From the NCBI RefSeq assembly GCF_011250565.1, contig NZ_JAANMS010000006.1:62001-126000 (forward strand): a DNA stretch of 64,000 nucleotides, in the 5' to 3' direction. Below the pieces are notes generated by a model. It did no database searches and had not been told where the DNA came from. It saw nothing but the letters and a program-made list of their open reading frames with translations. This document shows positions 51,815 through 60,261 of this stretch, one piece after another (positions within the stretch are counted from its first letter, which is position 1; each line of letters starts with the position of its first letter). The stretch is from Nocardioides sp. IC4_145. Lineage in GTDB: Bacteria; Actinomycetota; Actinomycetes; Propionibacteriales; Nocardioidaceae. A program made the translations under genes and the position numbers.

Positions 51815-52837
51815 ATGGAGCCGTACGCCGAGCCGCGCGCGCAGTACCTCCGCTTCGCGCGCGAGGCCGACGACTCGCCGTGCTTCCGCGACTGGTCGCT
51901 CGCGATCGCCGAGGACCCCGAGGTGCTGGCCTGGCTGGCCGCCCTGCCTGCGGGCAAGGCGCAGCCCAACCTGGTGCTGGCCGCGGCCCGGTGGCACGGC
52001 GTACCCGCTCCCGGTCCGTACGCCGCGCTCCGCGAGGCGCTGCTCGGCCCGGCGTCGGCGGCGATCCGGGCGACGGTGCTGGAGCGGCGCACCCAGACCA
52101 ACGAGGTACGCCGCCTGGCGACCCTCGTCCCGGCGTTCGCCGCGCTGGCTGCCGACGGAGGCGCGCCCGACGAGCCGGTGGCGCTGGTCGAGGTCGGCGC
52201 GAGCGCGGGGCTGTGCCTCTACCCGGACCGCTGGGGCTACCGGTGGACCGACCCCGCGGGCCGCACGCTGGCCGAGGCGCCGCGCGCCGGCGCCGGCGAG
52301 CTGAGCTGCACCGTCGACCTGCACCCGGGCGCGGCCGGCCCGCCGGCGTACCCCTCCGCGCCGCCGGCCGTCGCCTGGCGCGCGGGCCTCGACCTGCACC
52401 CGCTCGACGTGACCGACCCCGACACGACCGGCTGGCTGGAGACGCTCGTGTGGCCCGAGCACGACGACCGTCGCGAGCTGCTCCGGCGCGCGGTCGAGGT
52501 GGCGCGGGCCGACCCGCCGGACCTGCGCGAGGGCGACCTGCTGACCGGCCTCCCCGCGCTGGTGGAGGAGGCGGCCGCGCACGGCCCGGTGGTGGTCTTC
52601 CACAGCGCGGTGGTGGCCTACCTGGTCGAGGAGGACCGGGCTCGGTTCCACGACCTGATGACCGACCTCGTCGCGGCCGGCGCCTGCCGGTGGGTCAGCA
52701 ACGAGGGCCCGAACGTGCTGCCGCGGGTCACCGCGACCGGTCCGGAGCCGCCCGCGACGCCGACGTTCGTGCTCGGGGTCAACGGGCGGGCGGCCGCCTG
52801 GACCCACGGTCACGGCCGGTCGATGACCTGGCTGTGA
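51815..52837 (+). CDS. DUF2332 family protein
   Basis: A 340-residue soluble protein matching DUF2332 in layout: YLRFAREADDSPCFRDWSLAIAEDPEVLAWLAALP, QPNLVLAAARWHG, QTNEVRRLATLVPAF, VALVEVGASAGLCLYPDRWGYRW, VVVFHSAVVAYL and WVSNEGPNVLPRV. GASAGLCL resembles an SAM-binding loop, so a methyltransferase-like fold has been suggested for the family; function is open. ATG start 6 nt after CAGGAT. Confidence 0.83.
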   Translation: MEPYAEPRAQYLRFAREADDSPCFRDWSLAIAEDPEVLAWLAALPAGKAQPNLVLAAARWHGVPAPGPYAALREALLGPASAAIRATVLERRTQTNEVRRLATLVPAFAALAADGGAPDEPVALVEVGASAGLCLYPDRWGYRWTDPAGRTLAEAPRAGAGELSCTVDLHPGAAGPPAYPSAPPAVAWRAGLDLHPLDVTDPDTTGWLETLVWPEHDDRRELLRRAVEVARADPPDLREGDLLTGLPALVEEAAAHGPVVVFHSAVVAYLVEEDRARFHDLMTDLVAAGACRWVSNEGPNVLPRVTATGPEPPATPTFVLGVNGRAAAWTHGHGRSMTWL

Positions 52838-52916
52838 GGCGGCTGGGAGACTGGGTACCCGCACCCCGCGACCGCGCCGTTCCGCCACCCTCTCCATCAC
52901 CCTCTCGGAGGACCGC

Positions 52917-53306
52917 ATGACCCAGACCCGAGGCCGCATGCGCTCGACGAGCGTCGCGATCGGCGTGACCGCGGTGGTCGCCGCGGGCCTCACCGGCTGC
53001 GCCTCCTCCTCGGCCGACTACGCGGCCGTGTGCGTCGACCCCGAGACCGAGCAGCGCGTCGACGACGACCAGTGCGACGACGACCGCGACTACACCGGTG
53101 TCGGCACCGGCTTCTTCTGGTACTACCTCGGCGCCAGCTCGCGCGTCCCCGCCCTCGGCGCGCCCGTCTCCGGCGGCACCTGGAACGGCTCGGCGCTCTC
53201 CGGGCGGGTCCAGCGCGGCGGGCTCCCGTCCACCGGCGGCTCGACGGTCAAGTCGACCACCAAGACCGGTGGCTTCGGCGGCAGCAACCGCGGCTTCTCC
53301 GGCTGA
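52917..53306 (+). CDS. Small Gly/Ser-rich lipoprotein of a DUF350/ATP-grasp operon
   Basis: A 129-residue protein: signal peptide with lipobox LTGC, an acidic Cys pair (AAVCVDPETEQRVDDDQCDDD), GTGFFWYYLG, and a Gly/Ser/Thr-rich tail ending GGSNRGFSG. In layout it resembles DUF1190-like partners of DUF350 proteins (YjfM of E. coli). GGAGG before the ATG. It is the first of three genes; the Gly-rich tail could be the substrate of the ATP-grasp ligase two genes on, which is inference. Confidence 0.7.
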   Translation: MTQTRGRMRSTSVAIGVTAVVAAGLTGCASSSADYAAVCVDPETEQRVDDDQCDDDRDYTGVGTGFFWYYLGASSRVPALGAPVSGGTWNGSALSGRVQRGGLPSTGGSTVKSTTKTGGFGGSNRGFSG

Positions 53307-53397
53307 CTCGCCGCCCGACCCACGCCCGCCCTCGGCGTCCTCCTCCCGCACCGCACGACCACCCCGCACCAGCCCGCGCCACCAGACAAGGAACCCC

Positions 53398-53856
53398 ATG
53401 TCGGACCTGCTCAGCTCCCTCGGCCACGCCGTCGTCTACGCCGTCCTCGCGGGCGCGCTGCTCGTGGCGGCCTACTACGTGCTCGACCTGGTCACGCCCG
53501 GCCACCTCGGCAGCCACCTGCGGGGCGTCGACGAGCGCGGCGACGAGTCGGTGCACGCGGCGAGCAAGTCCGCAGCGGTCGTCACCTCCGCCTGGCTGGT
53601 CTCGAACGCAGCGGTGCTCTTCACCGCGATCTGGACGAACGGTGCGCGCGACCTCGGCGAGGCGCTCGGTTGGACGCTGGCCTTCGGCGCGCTCGGCATC
53701 GTGCTCAACGCGGTGATGTTCTTCGTGATCGAGGCGATCACCCCCGGCGACCTCCGCAAGATCGTCACCTCGCCCGGCCCGGTGCGCCCGCTGGCGTACG
53801 TCGCCGCGTCCAGCGCCCTGAGCGTCGGCCTCATCGTCTGCGCGAGCATCGCCTGA
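53398..53856 (+). CDS. DUF350 membrane protein (YjfL-like)
   Basis: A 152-residue protein with four membrane helices. Two short repeats of about 65 residues each (VVYAVLAGALLVAAYYVLDLVTPGHLG... and LGWTLAFGALGIVLNAVMFFVIEAITPGDLRKIV) are the duplicated DUF350 unit with the conserved D/E-x-x-TP motif. It overlaps the ATP-grasp gene by one base (TGATG), so the two are translated together. In other bacteria DUF350 accompanies glutathionylspermidine-synthase-like ATP-grasp enzymes. Confidence 0.88.
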   Translation: MSDLLSSLGHAVVYAVLAGALLVAAYYVLDLVTPGHLGSHLRGVDERGDESVHAASKSAAVVTSAWLVSNAAVLFTAIWTNGARDLGEALGWTLAFGALGIVLNAVMFFVIEAITPGDLRKIVTSPGPVRPLAYVAASSALSVGLIVCASIA

Positions 53857-55124
53857 TGTGGCGTCACCGGGCGCGCCCGCGCCCCGACTGGGAGCGCATC
53901 GTCACCGAGCAGGGACTGGTCTACCCGACGACCGCGAAGCCGGACGGCACGACGGTGCCGTACTGGAACGAGTCCGCGTGGTACGAGCTCACGATGGACG
54001 AGGTCGAGATGCTCGAGGCCGCGACCGAGGAGCTGTGGGCGATGTGCGTCGACGCGGCCGGGCACATGGCCGCGACGATGACCGACGAGCGGCTCGGCCT
54101 GCCGCCCGGCACGCTCGGCCTGGTGCGTGAGTCGATCGCGCGCAACGACCCGGCGATCTACGCGCGCTTCGACCTCGCGTACGGCGCGGACGGGTCGGTG
54201 AAGATGCTCGAGGTCAACGGCGACACCGCCACCGGGCTCGTCGAGACCGGCGTCGCGCAGTGGCGGTGGGTCGAGGACGTCATGTCCGACGTCGACCAGT
54301 GGAACAGCGTCCACGACCGGTTGGTCAACGCCTGGCGCCGGTTGCTGAACTTCGGCGCCCTCGGCGACGGCAAGGTGCACTTCCTCTTCGACCTCGGCGA
54401 GGAGGGCTCCTACGACGGCGGCGAGATGGAGATGACCGTCGCCTACCTCGTGGACTGCGCGGTGCAGGCCGGCGTCAACGCCTACGCGCAGCCGATCGCC
54501 GAGGTCGGGTGGAACCCCGACGCGCGCGAGTTCCGCGACGCCCACGACCAGCCGATCCGCACGGCGTTCAAGCTCTATCCCTGGGAGCAGATGCTCGGCG
54601 AGGAGTTCGGCCGGCTCATCGTCGACGGCGCCGAGCGGCAGCCGGTGCGCTGGTTCGAGCCGCCGTGGAAGGTGCTGCTCTCCACCAAGGCGATCCTGCC
54701 GGTGCTCTGGGAGCGCAACCCCGGCCACCGGCTGCTGCTGCCGGCGTGGTTCGACGAGCCACGCGACCTCGACGAGTGGGTCGCCAAGCCGCTGCACGGT
54801 CGCGAGGGCGACAACATCCGCATCCACCTCGCCGACGGTTACGAGACCCGGATGCCCGGCGTGTACGGCGACGAGGGCTGGGTCTACCAGGGCTACACCC
54901 AGCTGCCGGTCTTCGAGGGCAACCACGTGGTGCTCGGCTCGTGGATCGTCGACGGCCAGGCCGCCGGCGTGATCGTCCGCGAGTCCGACGGCCCGGTCAC
55001 CGACTACTTCAGCCGGGTCGTCCCCCACGCCATCAGCGACGCGCTCTCCCCCGACGACGCCCAGGTCCAGGCCTGGATCCTCGACCGGGTCGCCGCCGAC
55101 GCGCCGCGCCTGCCGCCGCGCTGA
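53856..55124 (+). CDS. Glutathionylspermidine-synthase-like ATP-grasp ligase
   Basis: A 422-residue member of the GSP synthetase family. Family parts: RPRPDWERIVTEQGLVYPT, YWNESAWYELTMDEVEMLE, LEVNGDTATGLVE, FDLGEEGSYDGGEME, PWEQMLGEEFG, STKAILPVLWERNPGHRLLLPAWF, KPLHGREGDNIRI and GSWIVDGQAAGVIVRESDGPVTDYFSRVVPH. ATP-grasp enzymes make carboxylate-amine bonds; substrate here is unlikely to be glutathione since Actinobacteria use mycothiol. With its lipoprotein and DUF350 partners it may modify a peptide, polyamine or cell-wall component. Confidence 0.87.
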   Translation: MWRHRARPRPDWERIVTEQGLVYPTTAKPDGTTVPYWNESAWYELTMDEVEMLEAATEELWAMCVDAAGHMAATMTDERLGLPPGTLGLVRESIARNDPAIYARFDLAYGADGSVKMLEVNGDTATGLVETGVAQWRWVEDVMSDVDQWNSVHDRLVNAWRRLLNFGALGDGKVHFLFDLGEEGSYDGGEMEMTVAYLVDCAVQAGVNAYAQPIAEVGWNPDAREFRDAHDQPIRTAFKLYPWEQMLGEEFGRLIVDGAERQPVRWFEPPWKVLLSTKAILPVLWERNPGHRLLLPAWFDEPRDLDEWVAKPLHGREGDNIRIHLADGYETRMPGVYGDEGWVYQGYTQLPVFEGNHVVLGSWIVDGQAAGVIVRESDGPVTDYFSRVVPHAISDALSPDDAQVQAWILDRVAADAPRLPPR

Positions 55125-55144
55125 GGGGGTTCCGGGGCGTCGGG

Positions 55145-55226
55145 GTCACCGGTGAACCGGGGACCCCCTTGCTTACCACGGCAGATCTGCCCCGATATGC
55201 GAGGGAGTCACCGGTGAACCGGGGAC
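55145..55226. terminator. Twin hairpins with compensating stem changes
   Basis: The 20-mer GTCACCGGTGAACCGGGGAC occurs at 55145-55164 and 55207-55226. Each copy forms a stem-loop: GGGGTC/GACCCC closing CCGG-TGAA-CCGG in the first, GGAGTC/GACTCC in the second. The outer pairs differ in a way that keeps base pairing. They lie between the convergent ATP-grasp and LuxR genes and probably end transcription from both sides. Confidence 0.75.
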
Positions 55227-55236
55227 TCCTGCACCC

Positions 55237-56268
55237 TCAGGCCGGCGGGCCCAAGGTGCTGGCGAGCCGGGTCCGGGACGTGATGCCGAGCTTGCGGTAG
55301 ACGTGGGAGAGGTGCCACTCGACCGCCTTGACGGTGACGACGAGCTGCTCGGCGATCTGGCGGTTGGTGAGGCCGTCGGCCGCCAGGCCGGCCACCCGCC
55401 GCTCGGAGGCGGTGAGGGCGGCGAGCGCCTCGGACTGCACCCGGCGCGGCCGCTCGCCGAACCGCTCGAGCAGGCGGCGCACCCGCCCCTGCAGCGGCCA
55501 CAGCTCCTGCCGCCCGGCGTACTCCTCCGCGCTGCGCAGCAACGCCAGCGCCTCGGCCGGACCGCCGGCGCTGCCGACGCCGGAGCCGGGGACGAGCAGG
55601 AGCTGGCCGGCGAGGTCGGTGTCGAGCTGGGCGGCCAGCCGCTCGGCACGCACGCCGTCCGCTGCGGCCTCGGCGAGGGTGGCGCGGGCGCGGCGGAGCA
55701 GCTCGGTGCGGCGGGCGCCGGAGTCGGCGGTGGCGAGGGTGCGCAGCGCGCCGGCCACGGCGTACGGCGAGCCGGAGGCCTCCGCGACCGCGAGGTGCTC
55801 GTGGGCGAGCTCGGCGCCCTCGCGGAACCGGCCCGTGCGGACCAGCGCCAGCGCCGCACCCGCCCGCCACGGCACCTCGAGGACGTGCTCGAGGGACGTC
55901 TCCGGCGACGGGTGGGTCCCGGTCAGCACCGTCCCTGCCGCGAGGAATCCCTCCAGTGCCGGCTCCGCGTCGCCGAGCGCGGCGGAGACCTCGGCGCGCG
56001 CGTGCAGTGCGAAGGCGGCGACGTCGCCCGGGCTCGCGGTGTGCGCCGCCAGCCGGTCGCTCAGCCCGACGGCGTCGGCCAGGTCGCCCCGCGCGAGCCG
56101 GCAGTCGACCGCGGCCGCGGCCACCCGCACCCCGTCGCGGTCGGGGAGCGGCCGGTCACGCAGCCGGGTCAGCGCCGAGAGGGCCTCCACGACCCGCCCC
56201 GCGCGGACCAGCGCGGTCACCTCGTCGACCGGGCCGTCCACGGCGGTGGTCAGGGCGTCTGCGGGCAC
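55237..56268 (-). CDS. LuxR-type transcriptional regulator with helical-repeat N-terminus
   Basis: A 343-residue protein. The N-terminal ~260 residues are helical (VEALSALTRLRDRP, ALGDAEPALEGFLAAG, TGRFREGAELAHEHLAVAEA), TPR-like, as in LAL-type regulators without the ATPase. The C-terminus is a LuxR helix-turn-helix: LTASERRVAGLAADGLTNRQIAEQLVVTVKAVEWHLSHVYRKLGI. GTG at 56268 is 7 nt after TAGGGT. Target genes unknown. Confidence 0.87.
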   Translation of the reverse strand: MPADALTTAVDGPVDEVTALVRAGRVVEALSALTRLRDRPLPDRDGVRVAAAAVDCRLARGDLADAVGLSDRLAAHTASPGDVAAFALHARAEVSAALGDAEPALEGFLAAGTVLTGTHPSPETSLEHVLEVPWRAGAALALVRTGRFREGAELAHEHLAVAEASGSPYAVAGALRTLATADSGARRTELLRRARATLAEAAADGVRAERLAAQLDTDLAGQLLLVPGSGVGSAGGPAEALALLRSAEEYAGRQELWPLQGRVRRLLERFGERPRRVQSEALAALTASERRVAGLAADGLTNRQIAEQLVVTVKAVEWHLSHVYRKLGITSRTRLASTLGPPA

Positions 56269-56278
56269 GGCCGCCACC

Positions 56279-56914
56279 CTAGGAAGCGAGCCCTCCCCGC
56301 GTGTCCGGTTCGCGCGACATCGCCGCGGGTGGTCCAGCCAGGTGCAGGTCGGCGTCGCGGCCGAGGAACGCCAGCAGCTGCCCCGCGTACGTCGCGTCGT
56401 CGGCGACGGGACGCACCGGCCCGAAGCGCACCCCCCGGTCGGCGGGGTCGACGACCACCCCGGCCACCGCGAGCAGCCCGCGCGCCAGGTCGTCGGGCAC
56501 GGAGCGGCCGCGGCCGGTCGCGCGGCCGACGTCCCACGCATGGACGGTGATCTCGAGCGCGGCCGCTGCGACGAGCACCGGCCCGGCGAGCCCGGCGTCG
56601 CCGACGGCGACCGAGCCGTTCCGGCTGGTGGCGGCGGCGCGGGTCCAGGCGGCGAGCAGCGCACAGGCCTTCTCGCGCAGCGCGTCGACTCGGGTCCGCG
56701 TGGGCGGCGGCGGGTCCACCCGGACGACGCCGCTCGCCGCCTCGGTGAACGCGTCGAGCGCGTCCTCCATGTGCGCCAGCAGGGCCCGCAGGGTCCATGC
56801 GGTGCACGGCGTCCGCCGGTCGAGGTCGGCTTCGGCGACGTCGGCGAGGACGCCCCGGGCGTAGGCCAGGGACCGGTCGAGCAGCTCGACGGCGCCGTCG
56901 AGCGCCCGCGTCAT
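56279..56914 (-). CDS. TIGR03086-type metal-binding (mycothiol DinB-like) protein
   Basis: A 211-residue protein of the mycothiol-dependent maleylpyruvate isomerase N-terminal group: CTAWTLRALLAHMEDAL and LEITVHAWDVGRATG give the metal-binding His. Overlaps the sigma-factor stop codon by 4 nt (ATGA), so the two are coupled and it may act in the response switched on by that sigma factor. Confidence 0.8.
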   Translation of the reverse strand: MTRALDGAVELLDRSLAYARGVLADVAEADLDRRTPCTAWTLRALLAHMEDALDAFTEAASGVVRVDPPPPTRTRVDALREKACALLAAWTRAAATSRNGSVAVGDAGLAGPVLVAAAALEITVHAWDVGRATGRGRSVPDDLARGLLAVAGVVVDPADRGVRFGPVRPVADDATYAGQLLAFLGRDADLHLAGPPAAMSREPDTRGGLAS

Positions 56915-57969
56915 GGCACGGGCAGGTCGTCAGGCTGCTGCGTGGCGTCGGGCCGGTGGTCGGCGGGCAGCCGGTCGGGCAGGCCGAACGTCGCGAACAG
57001 CCGGGCGTCGAAGAACGCCGTCACGTGCCGCACCTTGTCGTCCTCCAGCTCGATGACCTGCAGCTGGAAGGGGGTGAAGTCGCCCTCGGGCGTGCGCATG
57101 TAGAGGCCGTACGCCGGCTGCCCGTTGGCCCAGGTGGCGAGCATCGGCATGTCGTGCTGGCCGCCGGGGCACTCGTTGCCGATCAGCCAGCCGATGTTGG
57201 CCGCGCCCTTGAACCAGCTGGTGAACGGCGGCATGTCCCAGGTCGCCTCGGCGGTCAGCATCGAGACGATCGCGCCGACGTCCTTGCGCCAGAAGGCGTC
57301 GACGTACCGCTCCAGCAGCTGCTGCTGCGCCTCGCTCAGGTCCGGCTCGACGGTGTCCTCGGTCAGGCCGCGGTCCTTCATCTGCGCGTGCGCGCGCTGG
57401 AGCGCTGAGTTGACCGCCGCGACGGTCGTGTCGAGCGCCTCGGCGACCTCGGCGGCCGACCAGCGCAGCACGTCGCGGAGGATCAGCACCGCCCGCTGCT
57501 TGGCCGGCAGGTGCTGGAGCGCGGCGACGAAGGCGAGCCGGATCGAGTCGCGCTCGGCGACCACCACGGCGGCGTCCGGCACCGGCTCGAGCCAGGCGAT
57601 CTCGTGGTCGGTCTCGAGCGCCTCGCCAGCCATCTGGTCGGAGGTGCCGAGCCCCGCGGGCAGGGGTCGCCGGGGCCGGCCCTCGAGGTTGGTCAGGCAC
57701 ACGTTCGTGGCGATCCGGTAGAGCCAGGTGCGCACCGAGCTGCGGCCCTGGAAGTCCGCCGAGGCCTTCCACGCGCGCAGGAACGTCTCCTGGACGAGGT
57801 CCTCGGCCTCGTGCACGGAGCCGCTCATCCGGTAGCAGTGCGCCAGCAGCTCGCGCTGGTAGCGCTCGGTGAGCGTCGGGAAGTCGCTCAGCTCGGGGTT
57901 GCTCGTCGTTCCTGCCGTCACCGTCGTCACCGTCGTCACCGTCGTCACCGTCATGCGCTGTGCCTCCAC
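56911..57969 (-). CDS. Extracytoplasmic-function sigma factor with SnoaL-like tail (SigG/TIGR02960-type)
   Basis: A 352-residue sigma factor. Region 2: FPTLTERYQRELLAHCYRMSGSVHEAEDLVQETFLRAWKA; region 4: LPAKQRAVLILRDVLRWSAAEVAEALDTTVAAVNSALQRAHAQM. The C-terminal ~130 residues form a SnoaL/NTF2-like domain (YVDAFWRKDVGAIVSMLTAEATWDMPPFTSWFKG), which in such sigma factors controls activity instead of an anti-sigma factor. GTG at 57969 is 7 nt after CAGACT. A 9-bp tandem repeat near the 5' end encodes VTTVTTVTTVT. Confidence 0.88.
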   Translation of the reverse strand: MEAQRMTVTTVTTVTTVTAGTTSNPELSDFPTLTERYQRELLAHCYRMSGSVHEAEDLVQETFLRAWKASADFQGRSSVRTWLYRIATNVCLTNLEGRPRRPLPAGLGTSDQMAGEALETDHEIAWLEPVPDAAVVVAERDSIRLAFVAALQHLPAKQRAVLILRDVLRWSAAEVAEALDTTVAAVNSALQRAHAQMKDRGLTEDTVEPDLSEAQQQLLERYVDAFWRKDVGAIVSMLTAEATWDMPPFTSWFKGAANIGWLIGNECPGGQHDMPMLATWANGQPAYGLYMRTPEGDFTPFQLQVIELEDDKVRHVTAFFDARLFATFGLPDRLPADHRPDATQQPDDLPVP

Positions 57970-58014
57970 CTCGGTCAGTCTGCTCCGCTCACTGACCGGC
58001 GTCGAGGGCAGAAC

Positions 58015-59616
58015 TCATCGGTGTGCGCGCAGGTGCTCCTCGACCAGCTCGAGCGCGCGCCGGGCGGCGGGCTCGGCGAGGGCCCGGTCGGCGGGGACCA
58101 GGCCGACGCGGGTGCGCCGGTCCAGCAGGTCGTCGACGTCCGCCGCGCCCTCGTGGGTCACCCCGAAGACCAGCTCGGCCAGCGTGACCGGCACGCCCTC
58201 GGCGACCGGCGCGAGCAGCTCGGCCTCGTCCAGGCCGGTGACCTCGACGGCGTTGCCGAGGACCAGCGCGGCGTCGGTGCCGAAGCGGCGCACGAGCCGC
58301 TCGGGCTGCTCGAGCGCCGCCAGCGTGGGGCGGGGGGCGGCCCCGAGCAGCGGGACGGAGCGGGTGCGGCAGGGCCCGGCGGCCAGGCCGGCGGTCGCGG
58401 GGAGGGCGAGCGCGGCGTCGACGGCGTCCTGCGCCATCCGGCGGTACGTCGTCAGCTTGCCGCCGACCACCGTCACCAGGCCGTCGCGCCCGACGAGCAC
58501 GGCGTGCTTGCGGGACAGGTCGGCGGTCGAGCCCCCGCCGTCCGTCCCGGCCCCGGACTCCAGCAGCGGGCGGAGCCCGGCGAACGCGCCGACCACGTCG
58601 CCGCGGTGCAGCTGGCGGGCGAAGCACGCGGACACCACGTCGAGGAGGAAGCCGATCTCCGGCTCGGTCGGCTCCGGCACGTCCGGGACCGGGCCGGTGA
58701 CCGGCTCGTCGGTGAGGCCGACGTACACCGTCCCGTCGGGCTGCGGCAGCACCAGCACGAACCGGTTGGTCTCGCCCGGCACCGGCGCGAACACCGAGAC
58801 CTGCTGGCCGGGCAGCGCCTCGGCGCGCAGCACCAGGTGGGTGCCGCGACTGGGACGCAGCGTGACGTCGTCGGCGAGCTCGCCGGCCCACACCCCGGCG
58901 GCGTTGACGACCGCGCGGGCGCGGACGGTCGTCGTGGCGCCGGTCAGCTCGTCGCGGAGCAGCACCTCGGTCCGAGCATCGGTGCCTCCGGTCGCCGGGG
59001 AGGTCGACAGGACGCGGGCGCGGGTCCGCACGGAGGCGCCGTACGCCGCCGCGGTGCGCGCCACGGTCGTCACCAGGCGGGCGTCGTCCTCGAGCCGGCC
59101 GTCCCAGCTCAGCATCCCGCCGCGCAGGCCGGCCGGCCGCAGGGCGGGCGCGAGCGCGAGGGTCTCGGTGGCCGACAGGCGGCGCGGCCGCGGGAGGGTC
59201 TCGGCGTGGGTGCGGGCCCCACGGCGCAGCGCGTCGCCGGCACGCAGGCCGACGGCGGTGAGCGCGGCCTGGGCGCGGGTGACGCTGCTGGTGAGCGGCA
59301 CGACGACCGGCATCGGGCGGGTCAGGTGGGGTGCGGTGACCTCCATCAGCACGCCGCGCTCGACCGCGGACTCGTGGGCGACGCCGACCTGTCCCTTGGC
59401 GAGGTAGCGCAGGCCGCCGTGGACCAGCTTCGAGCTCCACCGCGACGTGCCGAAGGCGAGGTCGTGGGCGTCGACGGCCAGCACGGACAGGCCGCGGGTG
59501 ACCGCGTCGAGCGCCACGCCGGCGCCGGTGATGCCGAGCCCCACCACGAGGAGGTCGACCTCGGTCGGAGCAGCGGCGAGGCCGGGGGTGATCCGCTCCC
59601 TGGTCGGCTCCGTCAT
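58015..59616 (-). CDS. glpD: Glycerol-3-phosphate dehydrogenase (FAD-linked)
   Basis: A 533-residue FAD enzyme converting glycerol-3-phosphate to dihydroxyacetone phosphate at the membrane. LLVVGLGITGAGVALDAVTRGLSVLAVDAHDLAFGTSRWSSKLVHGGLRYL is the dinucleotide fold; also PSRGTHLVLRAEALPG, GLTDEPVTGPVPDVPEPTEPEIGFLL, AGLRPLL and GKLTTYRRMAQDAVD. A helical C-terminal domain completes it. TetR gene is 14 nt upstream on the same strand, so glpD is probably under the same control. Confidence 0.92.
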   Translation of the reverse strand: MTEPTRERITPGLAAAPTEVDLLVVGLGITGAGVALDAVTRGLSVLAVDAHDLAFGTSRWSSKLVHGGLRYLAKGQVGVAHESAVERGVLMEVTAPHLTRPMPVVVPLTSSVTRAQAALTAVGLRAGDALRRGARTHAETLPRPRRLSATETLALAPALRPAGLRGGMLSWDGRLEDDARLVTTVARTAAAYGASVRTRARVLSTSPATGGTDARTEVLLRDELTGATTTVRARAVVNAAGVWAGELADDVTLRPSRGTHLVLRAEALPGQQVSVFAPVPGETNRFVLVLPQPDGTVYVGLTDEPVTGPVPDVPEPTEPEIGFLLDVVSACFARQLHRGDVVGAFAGLRPLLESGAGTDGGGSTADLSRKHAVLVGRDGLVTVVGGKLTTYRRMAQDAVDAALALPATAGLAAGPCRTRSVPLLGAAPRPTLAALEQPERLVRRFGTDAALVLGNAVEVTGLDEAELLAPVAEGVPVTLAELVFGVTHEGAADVDDLLDRRTRVGLVPADRALAEPAARRALELVEEHLRAHR

Positions 59617-59630
59617 TCGCTGCGGCCCGG

Positions 59631-60239
59631 TCACGGCTGCAGCGTCCGGGTGAGCACGACGCGCATCTCGGCCTCGAGCGCCTCCTCGGAGACGTCGTCG
59701 TCGACCATGGTGTGCGCGGAGAGCACGAAGCCGTGGGCGGAGAGCACGAGGCCCCGCGCCATCGCGGCGGGGTCGCCGGCGCGCACGTCGCCGGAGGCCT
59801 GGGCGTCCCGGAGCGCCTGCTCGACCAGCTCGAGGATGAGCTGCTGGGAGCGGCCGCGCCGGTCCAGGAGGTAGGGGAGGATCAGCTCGGGGTCGAGCTC
59901 GACGATCCGCACGAACAGCTCGTTGCCGCGCAGCACCTTGACCGTGCGGACCAGCTTGTCGACGAGCCGCTCGACGACCGTGCGGCCGGGGGAGTCCTCG
60001 TCGTCGGCCTCGGCAGCAACCACCACCTCGGTCCACTCGCGGGTCATCAGGTCGGCGAGGAGCTGCCGCATGTCCGACCAGGTCCGGTAGATCGTCATCC
60101 GCGAGACCCCCGCCCGGCGCGCGACCTCGGTCAGCGTCGTGCGCCGCCAGCCGAGGTCGAGGATGCAGGCCCGGGCCGCGTCGAGGTACGCGTCGCGCGG
60201 GCCACCGGTCTCGGCACCGTTGTGACGAAGTGACGTCAT
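59631..60239 (-). CDS. TetR-family regulator of the glycerol-phosphate/ether-lipid genes
   Basis: A 202-residue TetR protein: DAYLDAARACILDLGWRRTTLTEVARRAGVSRMTIYRTWSDMRQLLADL is the helix-turn-helix, followed by a helical ligand domain. It lies 17 bp from the divergent AGPS-like gene with an operator between, and 14 nt upstream of glpD. It most likely represses both flanks and itself. Confidence 0.9.
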   Translation of the reverse strand: MTSLRHNGAETGGPRDAYLDAARACILDLGWRRTTLTEVARRAGVSRMTIYRTWSDMRQLLADLMTREWTEVVVAAEADDEDSPGRTVVERLVDKLVRTVKVLRGNELFVRIVELDPELILPYLLDRRGRSQQLILELVEQALRDAQASGDVRAGDPAAMARGLVLSAHGFVLSAHTMVDDDVSEEALEAEMRVVLTRTLQP

Positions 60240-60261
60240 GTGTCACAGTGTAACGCATGAC
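60235..60261. promoter_or_regulatory. TetR operator between tetR and the AGPS-like gene
   Basis: GTCATG (60235-60240) and CATGAC (60256-60261) frame an inner near-palindrome GTCACAGTGTAAC (60242-60254, two mismatches). The site covers both start codons (60239 and 60257), so one bound dimer would block both genes. Confidence 0.7.
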
